NCBI GenBank assembly: GCA_014526335.1
Contig: JACTAT010000111.1
Span: forward strand, 227,957 to 291,956
Reading direction: 5' to 3'
DNA: 64,000 nt
Origin: Chrysaora quinquecirrha
Lineage: Eukaryota; Cnidaria; Scyphozoa; Semaeostomeae; Pelagiidae
Part shown: in pieces, positions 1 through 12,219 of the stretch
How the letters are laid out: every line of letters begins with the position of its first letter
Numbering within the stretch: the stretch's first letter is position 1
The notes under the pieces: model-generated
The model's database searches: none
Told to the model about the DNA's origin: nothing
The model's input: only the letters and a program-made list of their open reading frames with translations
Translations under genes and position numbers: made by a program

Positions 1-16
1 CTATGAAAGCAGAGTA

Positions 17-416
17 CACGCTTTTTTTTATAAGGAACCACTTTATAAGGAACCTACATGTAGAAGGCCCGAAAATTTAAAGAACTTATACTACTAAAGA
101 GAAAATCACTAAGGAACTTTTCATTGCTGAATATATTTATTACTGCAAACAATCAAGAATTAGAAAGCCCGTTCCACTCATTTGCAGTCGAAAATCACAT
201 TAATTGTACTTTGCGCATGTATCAAATTTTTCCTTGAGTAGTTTCGAGCTTTGCTTACATGCAAATGTCTCTGTACAGTAGTCATTAAACTGTATGTGCA
301 GTTAAGATTAAGGAACTATTAAGGAACTTTTGGAACTACAATCGTCTCAAAAGAGGTAAAAAACTAAGGAACTTTAAGAACTAGGCCTTGAGCTAGGTTC
401 TTTATAAAAAAGCGTG
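17..416. mobile_element. TA-flanked miniature element, CACGCTTTTTTTATAAGGAA family (copy 1)
   Basis: Ends CACGCTTTTTT...AAAAAAGCGTG are flanked by TA on each side (15-16 and 417-418). The inner ends contain repeated TAAGGAACT motifs. No coding capacity. TA duplication suggests the Tc1/mariner group, by family knowledge. The same family occurs at 1630, 5636 and 46847, with shorter relatives at 9556 and 35149. Confidence 0.8.
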
Positions 417-1253
417 TACCAGTACTCGTATAGTCGTAACCTTTATTCTGTTTGAGAAAACTTAACACCATTACATTCACACATTCCTACAATAGATACC
501 AGTGTTGAGAATATATGTGAAGCATACATTCTTCCATGTGAAGCGAGGCCTGGCGGGTACCCCAATACAGGCTTCGACAAAAGATGGCGGCCCTTTCTGT
601 TAGTCCTTTGGTAGACTTATTACGTGAGTTCCAGGTATCGCTCTTCCAACCGAGACTAACAGCAAGCCGAGATCACTCAAACTGGGAGTTTGAGCGTCAG
701 TTTGAGCGTCCCAGTTTGAGCGCCCAGCAGTGTAACTCAATATCAATAGCTACGACTCAGGTAATAAGTCTACTTAAATAGTTGTATATTCTGAACAACT
801 GATAGTTTAAAAACTAGATAAATGTCTCAGTTATAACAAAATCTCTCTGTTATGCGTCTTTCTTTATCCAGCGATGATCAAATCTCCATCCCTGTTTAAT
901 TGGGATTTCGACGTTCAGTTTTGGCTAGAAAACGCATTATAATCCCCAAGCACTTGGTCATTTTCCATTAGGGCACTTGGTAGCCATTTTTAGAATCATC
1001 AATGATGTCTTCCCTCCCTCAGGCTTTAAATCAGAGTATTCTATCAACATAGTAGAATTTAATAGCAACTAAGGCGGCTTACCTGTACACATCACATTTT
1101 TCACTATAGGGGGCACCTAAAAAAGGAAAGAATGAGGGCAAACTCTGGTAAGATTACGTGCTAGCAAAATTTTCATTTATAGCGAACACTATGATAGATT
1201 TTTCCATAAGTGGACATACCACAATAGATGATGGCCATCCGGAGGAGAGCTTT

Positions 1254-1625
1254 GGGCTGTATGACTTTGAAAGTTACTCGGCGATTTCATAAAGCTGACT
1301 CTATAGCTCAGTGGAAACATCGATGGTCATGCAGTCCAGGTTCGAATCCCATCTACTTTAGTATGCCACTTGTGGACAAATCTATCCTAGTGTTCGTAAT
1401 TCATGACCAATACCTACAAATGTGTGTGGTGCTGAAGAAGGCTCAGCATAGCCGAAACACAAAGTCAAACCAGAGGACAGATTTGGGCAGTATGACTTGG
1501 AGAGTTACTCGACGCTTTCATTGAGCTCTATAGCTCAGTGGAAACGTTGTTGGCTCCTGGTCATGCGTTCCAGACTCGAATCCTATCTAATGTGGTGTGT
1601 CCACTTGTTGAAAAATCTTTTCATT
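1254..1625 (+). mobile_element. tRNA-derived SINE, two tandem partial copies
   Basis: Two copies of a tRNA-like head, TATAGCTCAGTGG (A box) followed by GGTTCGAATCC or GACTCGAATCC (B box), occur at about 1300-1362 and 1528-1585. Each is followed by a tail mentioning TATGCCACTTGTGGACAAA. A reversed copy of the same head and tail lies at 59050-59225. Neither head folds as a complete tRNA, so these are SINEs and not tRNA genes. Confidence 0.6.
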
Positions 1626-1629
1626 AATA

Positions 1630-1997
1630 CACGTTTTTCATATAAGGAACACCTTTATAAGGAACTCGGGGCTGAAATTTCCCAAAAAATTAAGGAACTT
1701 TAAGGAACTGTCGAGGCTCGGATGAAAAATTAAGAAACTCTTTTTCAAAGTACAAGACGGTTTGTACGAAGAAGGAACAGAAGTACAATATATTCCCCAT
1801 TGTTCTTCCCCAAAAGGCTCCATTTATACTTAAAGTTAGAAATGAAGAAAGGTTTCTATGAATTTGCTGTAAAAATTAGTATTTATACATATCCCACGAC
1901 AAGGAATAGTATAAGGAACTTTCAGCCTCATTTTGTTGAAAAATTAAGGGACTCCAGCCTCAACTCAGACCAAAGGTTCCTTATAAAAAAAAACGTG
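1630..1997. mobile_element. TA-flanked miniature element, TATAAGGAAC family (copy 2)
   Basis: Terminal repeats CACGTTTTTC...AAAAAACGTG with TA at 1628-1629 and 1998-1999. Inner motifs are AAGGAACTCGGGGCTGA at the left and its relatives CAGCCTCA-GACC at the right. Same family as 46847-47205. Confidence 0.8.
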
Positions 1998-2168
1998 TAG
2001 TGTACTTAAAAAAGATTCAAACAACATTGTAACGGGCGGAGAGGAAGCATGATAGTAAAAATGTAGAAAATTAGAAGTGTTCCAACTATTCTGGCAAGGA
2101 TTGTAGCTCTTAAACAAGTTGAAAACTTATGTGAAAATAGAAAGTCAGTGATGAAGCACAACACATAC

Positions 2169-5100
2169 CTTCGAATACCTCCGGTGCCATCCACGCAGCA
2201 CTGCCCCTATTGCTAGTCATATTGGTACGTAGGTAACATGCAGTGCCAAAATCACATATCTTCAACACAGTGCCACATTTTGTGAGAAGCATGCTAGAAA
2301 TCGAAAAAAAACGCAAAGTCAATCAAACATCAAGTCAAACCTCATTCTCAATACACGATATGCCTAATAGTCCCCAAATAAACCGGATTTTACTAAGGGC
2401 GTATTTTTTTGGTAACCTTCTGTTTTTGGCAGACTCTCCGAATTTCAAAAACTGTAGACTTAGCAGGAAAACTTTATTTTAACAAAAAAACACGGCTGCC
2501 GAAAATCATAGGCAGATCGAACAAAGCTTCCGTTTCATTGGCTGCGATACTTGTGAAATTTGTTTGAGCATGCGTCGTTTATAAGGGATGACGATAATTT
2601 CTTAAGGGCAGCCCGTTCAAATCGTGTACAACTTCACAGAGCGAGATTCCTTGCGAAGTCTGCGAAACCTTCCAGCTTCGGTAGCAGAAGGTTTTTGGAG
2701 ACCTGCGAAACCTGCCGTTTTCAGAAGACTGTACCAAAAAAATACGTTTTGACGTCTGCCGAAAAGAGAAGGCGTCTGCTGAAAACAGAATGTGACCAAA
2801 AATATACGCCCAAAAAGAGGGGTGGGACCTGGAGGGGTGTACATAACTTGTGGATGGACGGGGATGTGCCGCCGAGATATTAAAAACCATAATGTAGACA
2901 TAGACAGGGCACAGACCCTATATTATGGGTAAAAACAAGCGGAATATGAGAGTAATAAGGCTAAGCCTTCATTGGCCTATTAATTGTTACTTGCAATCGC
3001 ACTACGAACATCTTCAACGAGATATTAACACTATTCGGGCCCAAACAATGCGAAAATTATTAGTTTTCTTCAATATCCCAGCCTGTTATGTGGAGTTAAG
3101 TTCAAAATCATACCAATGTTTATCCTATCTATTGTGGTATGCCACTTGTGAAAAGTGTCTGTCATTCATTAAAAATATCTAAGGAGGACACACATTCAAG
3201 GGAGGGCGCGTATCGAAAGAAATACGCTATCCTAGGTAATTAATGAGATAACAAAATACTTACTTCGGTGGTTTGAGATCTCGGTGAATGATCGCATGCG
3301 GCTTGAGACCATGCAGATACTCCATAGCTTTTGCGCATTGTAATGCCCAGCTCATCAAATGGCCAATTGTATAAGAACATGGGTGGATTACTTGATCACT
3401 TGGATGCAGAACTGCAAAATAAAACCCCCTGATTTTGTATAACTCACCACTAATACAGTATGCTTTACATTTGCAAATCCGGGGGTAAACTGAAAAACTG
3501 CAAATAAAACCTCCTGATCGAGTACAATTTTCCATTAATACAGTATGCTTAACATTTGAAAATCCGGGGGTAAACTGAAAAAATGTAAAATAAAACCTCC
3601 CGATTAAGTACAAATTTCTACTAATACAGTATGCTTTGCAATTGCAAATCCGGGGGGTAAACTGAAGATTTTGCAACGAAACATAACAGGTTAACTTGAT
3701 CATTTGGATGCAAACTTACAAAATAAAACCTTCCGACTTGTAAACAGTGCTTTTGAAAAAAGGGATTAAAAAACAATAGACGAGAACACAGATTTATCTC
3801 ACCATCATATAACGATCCTCCTTCTGCATACTCCATAACGAGACAAACCTAAAAAAGAGAAACAGATCTCACGAATGAATCAGCCGTCAATCATCAATCG
3901 TCTATTGTCAAACAAATTGTTTTAGCGTTTGGCCACGTTGCAAAATAATTCTTGTCAAACATGTTTTGTTTGTGGAAAGCAGTAAATGTTTTCAAGTTCT
4001 TAAGTTCTTCAAAAACATGGCCTAAGGGACCGTTCATTATTTATGCAGGGGTTGGTACCGAAGCAAGTAGAAATTTATATATAAAAAATAATAACACAAC
4101 CGGTTCGATTTTCAAAAAAGAACTTACCCCACTAAAAACGAGGAGTAATATTCTTTTACCCAACCATAAATCAATATCTTTAACAATAACAAAGCTTCAT
4201 GAATTAATCGTTTGTATCAAAAAATAATGAATAATCAAATAAGAAATAAAAATTCTGATGAAACAAAGAGTGACCTTTAAAGAAAGAATGGAAGCTGAAG
4301 AAGAAAAAGAGACTAAAGATGAAGAATAGTTCTTGGACAACCTTTCTTTGCCAAGTTCAGAAAATGAACTATCATCTGATGATGAAAGTGACTGACTTCT
4401 TCAAATTAAACATTTTTATTATTATTTTGGACCCGCTCGTTTAGTTTCAGATTTTTTACCCAACCAAATTCCAGGCTCAAAATTTCTTGTACCCAACCAT
4501 TTTGATGTGTAAAATTTTGCTTACCCAACCCATTTCGCTTCGGTACCAACCTCTGTATAAATAATGAACATCAGTGTCCCTAACAATAAAAATACCTCAT
4601 CTTTCAGTGCTTTTGCTTCAGCTTCACCTTCGATTGTTTTCACAGCAACTAAATGTCCTCTCCATAATGCTTTATGTACAATTCCAAATGCACCTCTACC
4701 AACAATCTGTTTTATAAAATGAACGCAAAATCAGACTTTAAATATCATATTACTTCATATTGACTCAAACCTTTAAATATCATATTACTTCATATTGACT
4801 CAAACCCCCTGTATTTTTATTGCTTTTCCCATGCAAAATAAACACTTACAGTTCACTTCATGTATTAAGCTCTGATGAAGGCTTGAAGCCAAAACACAAA
4901 ACAAAAGAAATGCCTTGGCTATGGAGGAGACTGGTGGCTGGACGGACCTCCAGTTAGGGTGCATACTTCATGGCACTGTTACGTGCAATGGAGTGCCGTA
5001 AATCCTTGAATTAGTCCCTTGGGGGCTTGATTATTTTGCATTAATTTTTAGGGAGCCTTTTTCGAGGTGGGGGCTTATATGAGGGGGTGGGTTATAGAAT

Positions 5101-7341
5101 TATTCACAAAAGCATGATTTATATTTGACTAAAAGAATACATTTTCTGTCATAACTTGAGAAAAGTACAAATATGGACTTATGGCTAACATGAAAATGTC
5201 AGGGGTGGGGCTTATTGGAGGAGGGGGGTTTATTTACAATTTTTCACTCTAGGGTGGGCCCAATTTGAGGGGAGAGCTTATACAAGGGGGTGCCTTATTG
5301 AAGATTTACGGTTTCAGCACTTGTACTATCAATTCTACAAGTGTTCAAAGTTTAAGATTTTAAAGAGGTAGACCGAATGGGGGAAAAAGTTTCACAAACT
5401 TCATTTTTTGTGGTCAAATTCTTTATGGAAATGGGAACTTTAAATGATCATAAAATAAAGACCGCAAGCGCTCGGACAGTGAAACTGTGTACCTAGGCTG
5501 CGTTTTGGATGCTTTATAAGATTTTTGCATCAAAAACTCAATATCTTGTGATTTTGAAAATTTCAATGCTGTCAGCTGATTACGGGAATGATCTGTTGAA
5601 GGGTTTAAGGGTTACGTAGAGCATTATTTCTAATACACGCTTTTTCTATAAGGAACCTACCTCAAGGCCTAGTTCTTAAAGTTCCTTATTTTTGGACCTC
5701 TTTTCAGGCAATTGTAGGTCAAAAAGTTCCTTAATAGTTCCTTAATTTTAACTGCACAGACAGTGGTCTTAACAATAAAAGAGAGACACTTGCATGTAAG
5801 CAGAGCTCGAGAATACTCAAGAAAACATTTGATACATGCTTAACGCACAATTTATGTGATTTTCGACTGCAAATGAATGGAACCGGCTTTCTAATTCTTG
5901 TTTATTTGCAGTGTTGCAAAAGCATTCAACATTGAAAAGTTCCTTAATGATTTTCTCTTCAGTAGTATAAGTTCTTTAAATTTTTGGGCCTTCTACATGT
6001 AGGTTCCTTATAAAGTGGTTCTTTATAAAAAAAAAGCGTGTAAAAGATACCTTTCCAAAATTGATTTCTGCATAGACAATTTCTTCGATGAATCCTTGTG
6101 GTGAGACAGTTCCAGATTGGCGAGAAGAAGTGGGTGTGTAGGCAGCTGGAGAGTTCACTTGTACTTTGAAAAAAAATATAAAACAAAAATTAACATTGTA
6201 GAAAAGAAGTTAATTAATAGAAAAGAGGTTTCTGATGAAGTCTGGTTGGAAAACATGTTTTCGTTTTCATTCGCAGTGGCAATTTCAAAAAAAATTATTT
6301 GAATCACATCCTCAAAAGTGAAGTCTTGCACATGTTACTATAGATAAGATTGCCATTGTTGAAGGCTTTGTACTTGAACCTTCTGCATCAATTTTAGAGG
6401 TTTCTTGAGTTAAGGGGGGTGACAGCTATGATCAATGTACTAGTGTACCAGCCTCTTTTGTAAGTGTACCAGTCAGTGTTTGTGACAATGTACCGTGTAC
6501 AGGTTTTCATGCTTCCACATGTTATGGCTTTGATTTTTCAAGTAGGCCTACACCATGAACCAGATTTGATTTGTAAAATACCGGGGTGATTTTTAGCCTG
6601 TTGTACCGTGTACCAGGTGCTCTGTACCAGCATACTGGAAAGCTGTCACCCCCACTCTTGAAGCTCCATACCTTCACTTGCTCGCATTGACACATTGGCG
6701 GAAATGACCATGTTTTCTAACCTGGGGACAAGTCATCTTTTGTCAGGACAACTTGACCAGATGTGCAGATTAAAAAATGCAGAAATGATACAAAATATGA
6801 TGTTGTATGCATTCAATTGATCTTCAAGGACCCTTTAGAAGGTGCTGTGGCGTCGTGGTGTAATCCAGCTGACTGGTGTTGTTAGAAGCTCAGTGTGGTC
6901 AGGGTTCGAGCCCAGCCACGGTAGCGTCACGGCCAGGGTCAAGGTCTCGATTAGTTAACCTACTACTGAAATCCTAGTGACTGGCACTAACACCATTTTA
7001 CCTTCACTTTCACTATAATACAGGTCAAAATTGACCTGTTAACGTTACCCTTTACCCTGCACAACAACGCTTGGGTTGTATAGCTCTACCAAAGAGCAAG
7101 AAGGATCCACTCACATACATAAAAGTCAACCCAAACAAAACTAAAACAAAACAAATCAAGTTAAACTCAGAAACCTCAAAAAATAGAATTATCTAGGCCT
7201 CATTTTTTGCGTTAACTTTGCGTACACAGCTTGAATCTTGACAACCAATCTTTCTTTGAAATATAAAAGGTCATTTCAACTGTGTTCGGCCTAATCAGCT
7301 GTGTGCCTTCTTGGGGCCTAGGCCTTACCTTCAGTTCCCAT
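2169..7341 (-). CDS. MAP3K7: TAK1 / MAP3K7 protein kinase, 5' part of gene (continues off left edge)
   Basis: Serine/threonine MAP3K that, in known family members, relays TGF-beta/BMP, IL-1 and Toll signals to JNK/p38 and NF-kB with TAB partners. Exons read on the minus strand, with matching phases: 7341-7329 (MGTE, ATG at 7341), 6163-6051, 4706-4596, 3848-3803, 3411-3264, 2293-2169. Visible motifs are the glycine loop GRGAFG, the ATP lysine in VAVKTIE, the hinge [15 protein letters not shown], the catalytic HRDLKPPN (split over two exons), CDFGTACY, the activation-loop TNMT that aligns with the two TAK1 phospho-threonines, and [13 protein letters not shown]. The last visible donor follows GAAG at 2169, and the C lobe and TAB-binding tail lie outside the window. 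The segment coding for the alpha-C helix and beta-4 (about 22-24 residues) is not found between exons 3 and 4, although the phases still join. Family assignment is secure; an intact kinase is not. Confidence 0.9.
2397..2811. mobile_element. Miniature inverted-repeat element, GGGCGTATTTTTTTGG ends
   Basis: Left end GGGCGTATTTTTTTGGTAAC pairs with right end GTGACCAAAAATATACGCCC, and the pairing continues through TTCTGTTTT-GCAGAC and further inward. No coding content. It lies in TAK1 intron 5, just upstream of the activation-loop exon. Confidence 0.7.
3412..3680. repeat. Tandem repeat, unit about 86 bp, three-plus copies
   Basis: The block ATAAAACCTCCTGATC...ACTAATACAGTATGCTT...GGGGGTAAACTGAAAA recurs at about 3416, 3501 and 3587, with a partial fourth at 3720. 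It begins immediately upstream of TAK1 exon 5, so on the minus strand each unit brings a duplicated TTTTTCAG-like acceptor tract. Confidence 0.7.
4026..4580. mobile_element. PIF/Harbinger-like inverted-repeat element with TAA duplication
   Basis: Left end GGGACCGTTCATTATTTATG and right end ATAAATAATGAACATC...GTGTCCC are inverted copies sharing GGTTGGTACCGAAG. The flanks are TAA at 4023-4025 and 4581-4583. GGG ends with a 3-bp TWA duplication fit PIF/Harbinger. A small decayed Glu-rich reading frame (about 4260-4330) is all the coding that remains. It lies between TAK1 exons 3 and 4, where an exon is missing. Confidence 0.75.
5636..6040. mobile_element. TA-flanked miniature element, CACGCTTTTT family (copy 3, reversed)
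   Basis: Reverse-orientation relative of the element at 17-416, with CACGCTTTTTC...AAAAAGCGTG ends and TA at 5634-5635 and 6041-6042. Its right end lies 4 bp from the splice donor GTATCT of TAK1 exon 2 (6050-6045 on the minus strand). Confidence 0.8.
6415..6653. mobile_element. Miniature inverted-repeat element, GGGGGTGACAGCT ends
   Basis: Left GGGGGTGACAGCT and right AGCTGTCACCCCC pair, followed inside by GTACCAG/CTGGTAC motifs on both arms. About 239 bp, no coding. It lies in TAK1 intron 1. Confidence 0.65.
6841..7020 (+). mobile_element. tRNA-derived SINE family A, copy 1
   Basis: Head GGTGCTGTGGCGTCGTGGTG, A-box-like GTGGTGTAATCCAGCTGA, B-box GGTTCGAGCCC, then a conserved body GGTCTCGATTAGTTAACC and a CACCATTTTACCTTCAC tail. 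The same unit is at 11123 and 35641. Confidence 0.75.
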
Positions 7342-8182
7342 TTTGCTTTCTCATCAAAGCCAGTGAAATAGAACGCTTGGGCTCTTCTCGTTTCGTCAGC
7401 AAAAACTTTCGTAACAGTTCTTCAACCATCAGGTAACCATTTCAAAAAACAATTAAAGCATTTGAACTTAAATACGAGTAGATAAAGTTCGTCAAAAAGC
7501 GAAATTATGAAAGTTAGAAGTCAGTAGCCCAAAAACCAAATAGTCAGTCCATGAAGAAGATGAAGGAAGGCTGGGACACAGGGATACAACAGATGCACCA
7601 CCTGTACCAGAAATACAGTAAAACGCATGCGCAATTGCATTTTTCCGACAAAATTAGCGGTAAATTTCAAATTGGGAAATTACCCGAAAATTTTCAAGAG
7701 GGGTACTTCGTGGTTTGCGGTATTCGGGTACCGGGGGTAAAATATGTGCGGTATTGCGGCATTGAAATACCATCTTTTTATGTTTCACATGCGCTGTCCT
7801 GTAAGAAAGGAGGGTTTGTGACATTAGGACATATGTAATGAGATTCGCGACACAACAGCAAAGCTACTTGATGAAGTATGTGTCAATGGGACTATATTAT
7901 TTTTAATTTTCAATTTCAATTTTTTCTTAACTTGTATCTTAATGTTTTGACCATGTATCTAATGATATAGTGTCATAATGAAAAAAAAGACTCAGGTAAT
8001 AACGGTAATAAGTCTACCCCGAAGTAAAAAAAAATTATTGGAATTCGTTGTTGCTGTTGTTTGATTGACAGCAACGGACAATAGAATGACATTCATAAAG
8101 GATGACTTGAAATTCAAATTCAAATTCATTACATTTCGACATTCTCGAAGAAGAAGTGGGAAGTGTTTTGTTTTCTGTTGCA
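7342..8182. promoter_or_regulatory. Intergenic region between divergent TAK1 and DUF4139 genes
   Basis: An 841 bp gap between two head-to-head start codons that should contain both promoters. A retroelement coding fragment lies inside it (7551-7900). The last 200 bp before the DUF4139 ATG contain simple AT-rich and ATTCAAATTC-like repeats. No specific core motif was recognised. Confidence 0.45.
7551..7900 (+). pseudogene. Broken retroelement ORF fragment
   Basis: An open frame from 7551 ends in YVSHALSCKKGGFVTLGHM and stop. A neighbouring frame immediately continues with NEIRDTTAKLLDEVCVNG. The string HALSCKKGGF followed by H-NEIRD-LL-EVC is, as I remember it, typical of the C-terminal part of a repeated reverse-transcriptase-related protein of cnidarian and other invertebrate genomes. 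The frame change and lack of upstream domains show it is a dead fragment. Family placement is from memory and moderately sure. Confidence 0.5.
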
Positions 8183-11100
8183 ATGGCGGGATTACAAGAA
8201 GTCGACAAGATATCGACAGTGGAATACGAAGACTCAGTAAATGTTAACATCGAACAACCTGGCCCTAGTCCAAGCCATGCTGGCGTGGTAGATTCAAGAG
8301 ATGGTCCTCCTCCCCGCAGCAAGAAGGAGCTACAGTGCACTGCTTGTCCTATCGAAGTAGTGACGGTATTTTTGGACAGGGCCGAAGTGCATCGCGCTGC
8401 CGAAACCCCAGTGGAAGCTGGCGAAAATGAGATTATTATAACTGGGTTGCCTTCCGTTGTCGACGAAGATTCTGTGAGGTGAGATATTGTTGGAAACGCT
8501 TTGCTTTGAGTTCGATAAACTGCAGTTTATATTGACCACACCCCATTTTGTTGCAAGTGGTGTGCAGTCTGGCAGTGCGGTCTGATTGAGTCAGCATTGT
8601 CAGTATTGGCAGTATTGCTGATGACCACATGATGGGTGATGCATCCATTAGGGTAGCGTTTTAGGGTTAGGTAGGGATTTAGGGTTAGGGTACAGTTTTA
8701 GGGTCAGGGTAAGGCAAGGGTAGGGTTTTAGCGTTCAGGGTTAGGGTACAGTTTTAGGGTTAGGGTGGTCATACCCAAGGGCAGAATAGGGGGGTCTGGA
8801 CCCCCCACTTTTCTAAAATATGGTCCTTGAGATTTGTCCCAAAATGTTGTAAAACTCATAGGGGGGAGGGTAAAAAGGATGTTTCCCTGCATTTGTGAGA
8901 TTTTGAAGGGTGTGGTCTGAGAAATTTTTTTCCAAGACCCCCCCCCACTACTTTAGCCCTGGATATGCCACTGGTAGGGTAAGGCAAGGGTAAGGGTTTA
9001 GGGTTAGGGTAGGGTTTTAGGGTTAAGGTAAGGCAAGGGTAGGGTTTTACTGTTTTGGGTTAGCGTAGGGTTTTAGGGTTAGGGTAGGTTTTTAGGGTTA
9101 GGGTAAGGCAAGGGTAGGGTTTTAGGGTTAGGGTATGGTTTTAGGGTTAGGGTAAGGCAAGGGTAGGGTTTTAGGGTTTAAGGTCAGGGTATGGTTTCAG
9201 CCTCATTTTGTTGAAGAATTAAGGAACTCCAGCCTCAGCTCAGACCAAAGCTTCATTATATAAAAATGTGTAGCATATGTTAGGGAAATATTTTTACTTT
9301 TGAGGCATTTTTACATGTTAGTTTTGATATATAGATTCTAATATTTTGCATTTTACATCTTCAAACCCCGGGGGGCACTTGATTAAATTTTGTAAGGGAC
9401 CTGCCGCCCAGGCATAAAAAATATACCCAACCTTATACTAATTTTACGAAAATGCATACACAACCTTATACCAATTTTCCCTTCTTCAAACATAAAAATC
9501 GTGAAAATGGAGACCGTTCCTTTACCAAAATTGTGAAAATCTACACCGTTCCTTACACTTTTTTTTCAATAAGCAACATGACTTTGGTCCAACCCTCAAG
9601 AGTTGCTTAATATATCTAGGATTTCAGCCGTCACAGAATGCCTGGTACCCCCCTAAAACCTCTTATTTTGGCTCTTTTCTGGCTTCTCAATGTAATTGAC
9701 AAGTTTGCAAGGATGTACAGTATAAAGAAAGCTATTTCACCAGAAATTTTAGCACAATCTCAGCCCTGGTTGCTTATTGAACAGTTGCTTATAAAAAAAA
9801 AGTGTATACCAAAACACTAAAGTCATGAATACTGAGACTGTCCTAAAACCAAAATCTTGAAAATGAAGACCGTTCCTTATACCAAAATCGCGAAAATCAA
9901 TACTGTTCCGGGCGGCACTTCCCCAGTGCCCAAATTATACATAGTGCACCCCCAAGGCTTCAAACTTAATAGATTTTCAACTAGTCTGTTTTAGCATTCC
10001 TTTCCAGTTTTTTGCAGTCGCATATAAACCACCAACCATTGGAATTTAGGCCTTGAGCTAGGTTCTTTAAAAAGGCATAACTCTTTAATTCTTATCGTGA
10101 ATATCTCTTTCTTTTTAGAGTGCAATGTTTTGGAGAAGCAACTATAATTGAAGTATCATATAGAGAAGAAGTCATAAAAGAGACACTTGAAAGTTCAGTT
10201 GGTCCAGAACAAAGCAAGAATGAAATCAAAACACTCAACAAAGAAAAAACAGAATTAGAAAAGCAGATAGCACAGACTAAAGAGAAATTACAAGTTTTGG
10301 AAAAGGAGAAAAGTTTTCTCACTACTTACGGTGATAGACTCAGACCAAGTGACAAGGTAAGTTTTAGAATTTATTTCATTCAGCAATATTGGACTGCTTA
10401 GTACAGGCAAAGCTGCTTAATATTACAGTGTATATTGGTAGAAAAATTATAAGGTATCATGTTGTATGAGGATTGCCATACAAACAAGGAGCACCGTACA
10501 TTGGCAATAAATGTTAAGATAAATATATATTTGTCATGGATGGCAAACCCAAGGATAGATTTTTCCAAAATGGACATGCCATAGTTTTGGGCCTGTTTAC
10601 ATGGAGGCAGGCCAGCCCGGTTAGCCGAGCTAGCTTTGCTTATTAACACTTTTCCATTCTTTCCTGTCAGAATTTCACCTCACCTGACCGGGCTGGCGCG
10701 CTCTCCATATAAATGAAAAGTGAACAAACAAAAGCTTCTTTTGTTCCGGCAGATCTCGGCCAGGTGAGATCAACGTCCACGCCTCACTGGGCTGGGTGAA
10801 TGTTCATGTAAATGCAAGATTCACAAACAAAAGAATTTATTGTTCTTTCAGATCTCAATTTGCCGGGCCAGCTTGCCTAACCGGGCTGGCCCGCTTCCAT
10901 GTAAACAGGCCCTTTGACATATGGGGATATTCATCCGCAATGTTCTAAAAACATCTAAATGCAGCGAATTTTTTCTAACTCTCACAGGTCTTAAATGCCT
11001 CAAATTATTTTAGACTGTGCTCGAATTTCGCCGTGTGTCTAATTAGACTTCCTGGTTGTCTAATCAGAGGAAAAAAATGTCTAAAATATCAGACTTTTTA

Positions 11101-12185
11101 GACACCCAATGGACCCAATGAAGGTGCTGTGGCATTGTGGTGTAATTCAGCTGACTCGTGGTGTCAGAAGCTCAGTGTGGTCAGGGTTCGAGCCCAGCCA
11201 CGGTAGCGTCACAACCAAGGTCGAGGTCTTGATTAGTTAACCTACTGCTGAGATCCTAGCGACTGGCCCAAAAACACCATTTCACCATCACCTTCATAGT
11301 CCCTTATATTCTTTGTTACAAAACACAATCAAAGATGATACAAGAAATGTATCAGTTAGCTGGCAAAACTTATGTGTAATAAGTAAAAATGCTTACATGC
11401 TTGCAGTGCTTAATGGAATTCGTTCATCAGGTCTTGCAGTTGTTTGCTTACAACTGACATCCATTTTCCACCTATTCCTTTTTGTAGGCTGGTGATAAGC
11501 TGGCAGAGGCATTTGACAAGAAGAGTTTAGACAGTGTTGCTTCGTTTCTTGATTTCTTTCATTCAAACTCTGAAAAATTAAATAAAGAAATTTTCAGTCT
11601 AAATGAAGAAGCAAAGAAACTTATTAAAGAAGTTGAGATTATCAATGAAAAGCTTGAAAAATTGAATCCAAGTGGAACTATAATGGAAAAGTCACACCTA
11701 GATAGGTAGATATGGTTCTATTTTGACTAATGTAGACTAACTAACTAATTAATTATCTAACCAACTAACTAACAAACAAAAAACTAACTGACTTACCAAC
11801 TAACTAACTGAAAAACGAACTTACAAACAAACAAACTAACTAACTAACTAAGCAACTAACTAACTAACTAACGAACCAACCAACAGCTAACTCAAAAACT
11901 AACTAACTAACTTACTTACTAACTGACCAACCAACAAACTAACTAACTTACTATCTAATTAACTAACTAACTAACTGGCTAACTAACTAACTATCAAACT
12001 AAGTTACTAACTAACCAATAAATAAATTAACTAACTAAGTAAGTAAACAACTAACAAAATAACTAACTAGCTAACAAACTAACTAACTAACAAACTAACT
12101 AACTAACTAACTAACTTGATAACGAAATGACTAGGAAACTAATTAACTAACTAACTAACCAAATAGCTAACAAACTAACTAACTT

Positions 12186-12219
<34 letters not shown>

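Noticed and set aside
1300..1365. tRNA gene
   Set aside because: A and B boxes are present but the sequence does not fold with a full acceptor stem, and copies recur with a common tail, so it is a SINE.
2560..2890. Overlapping 94-107 codon frames on both strands
   Set aside because: They lie in the arms of the GGGCGTAT inverted-repeat element and mirror one another.
8156..8182. Longer DUF4139 N-terminus starting at a GTG
   Set aside because: Initiation at GTG is not expected here, and an ATG follows at 8183.
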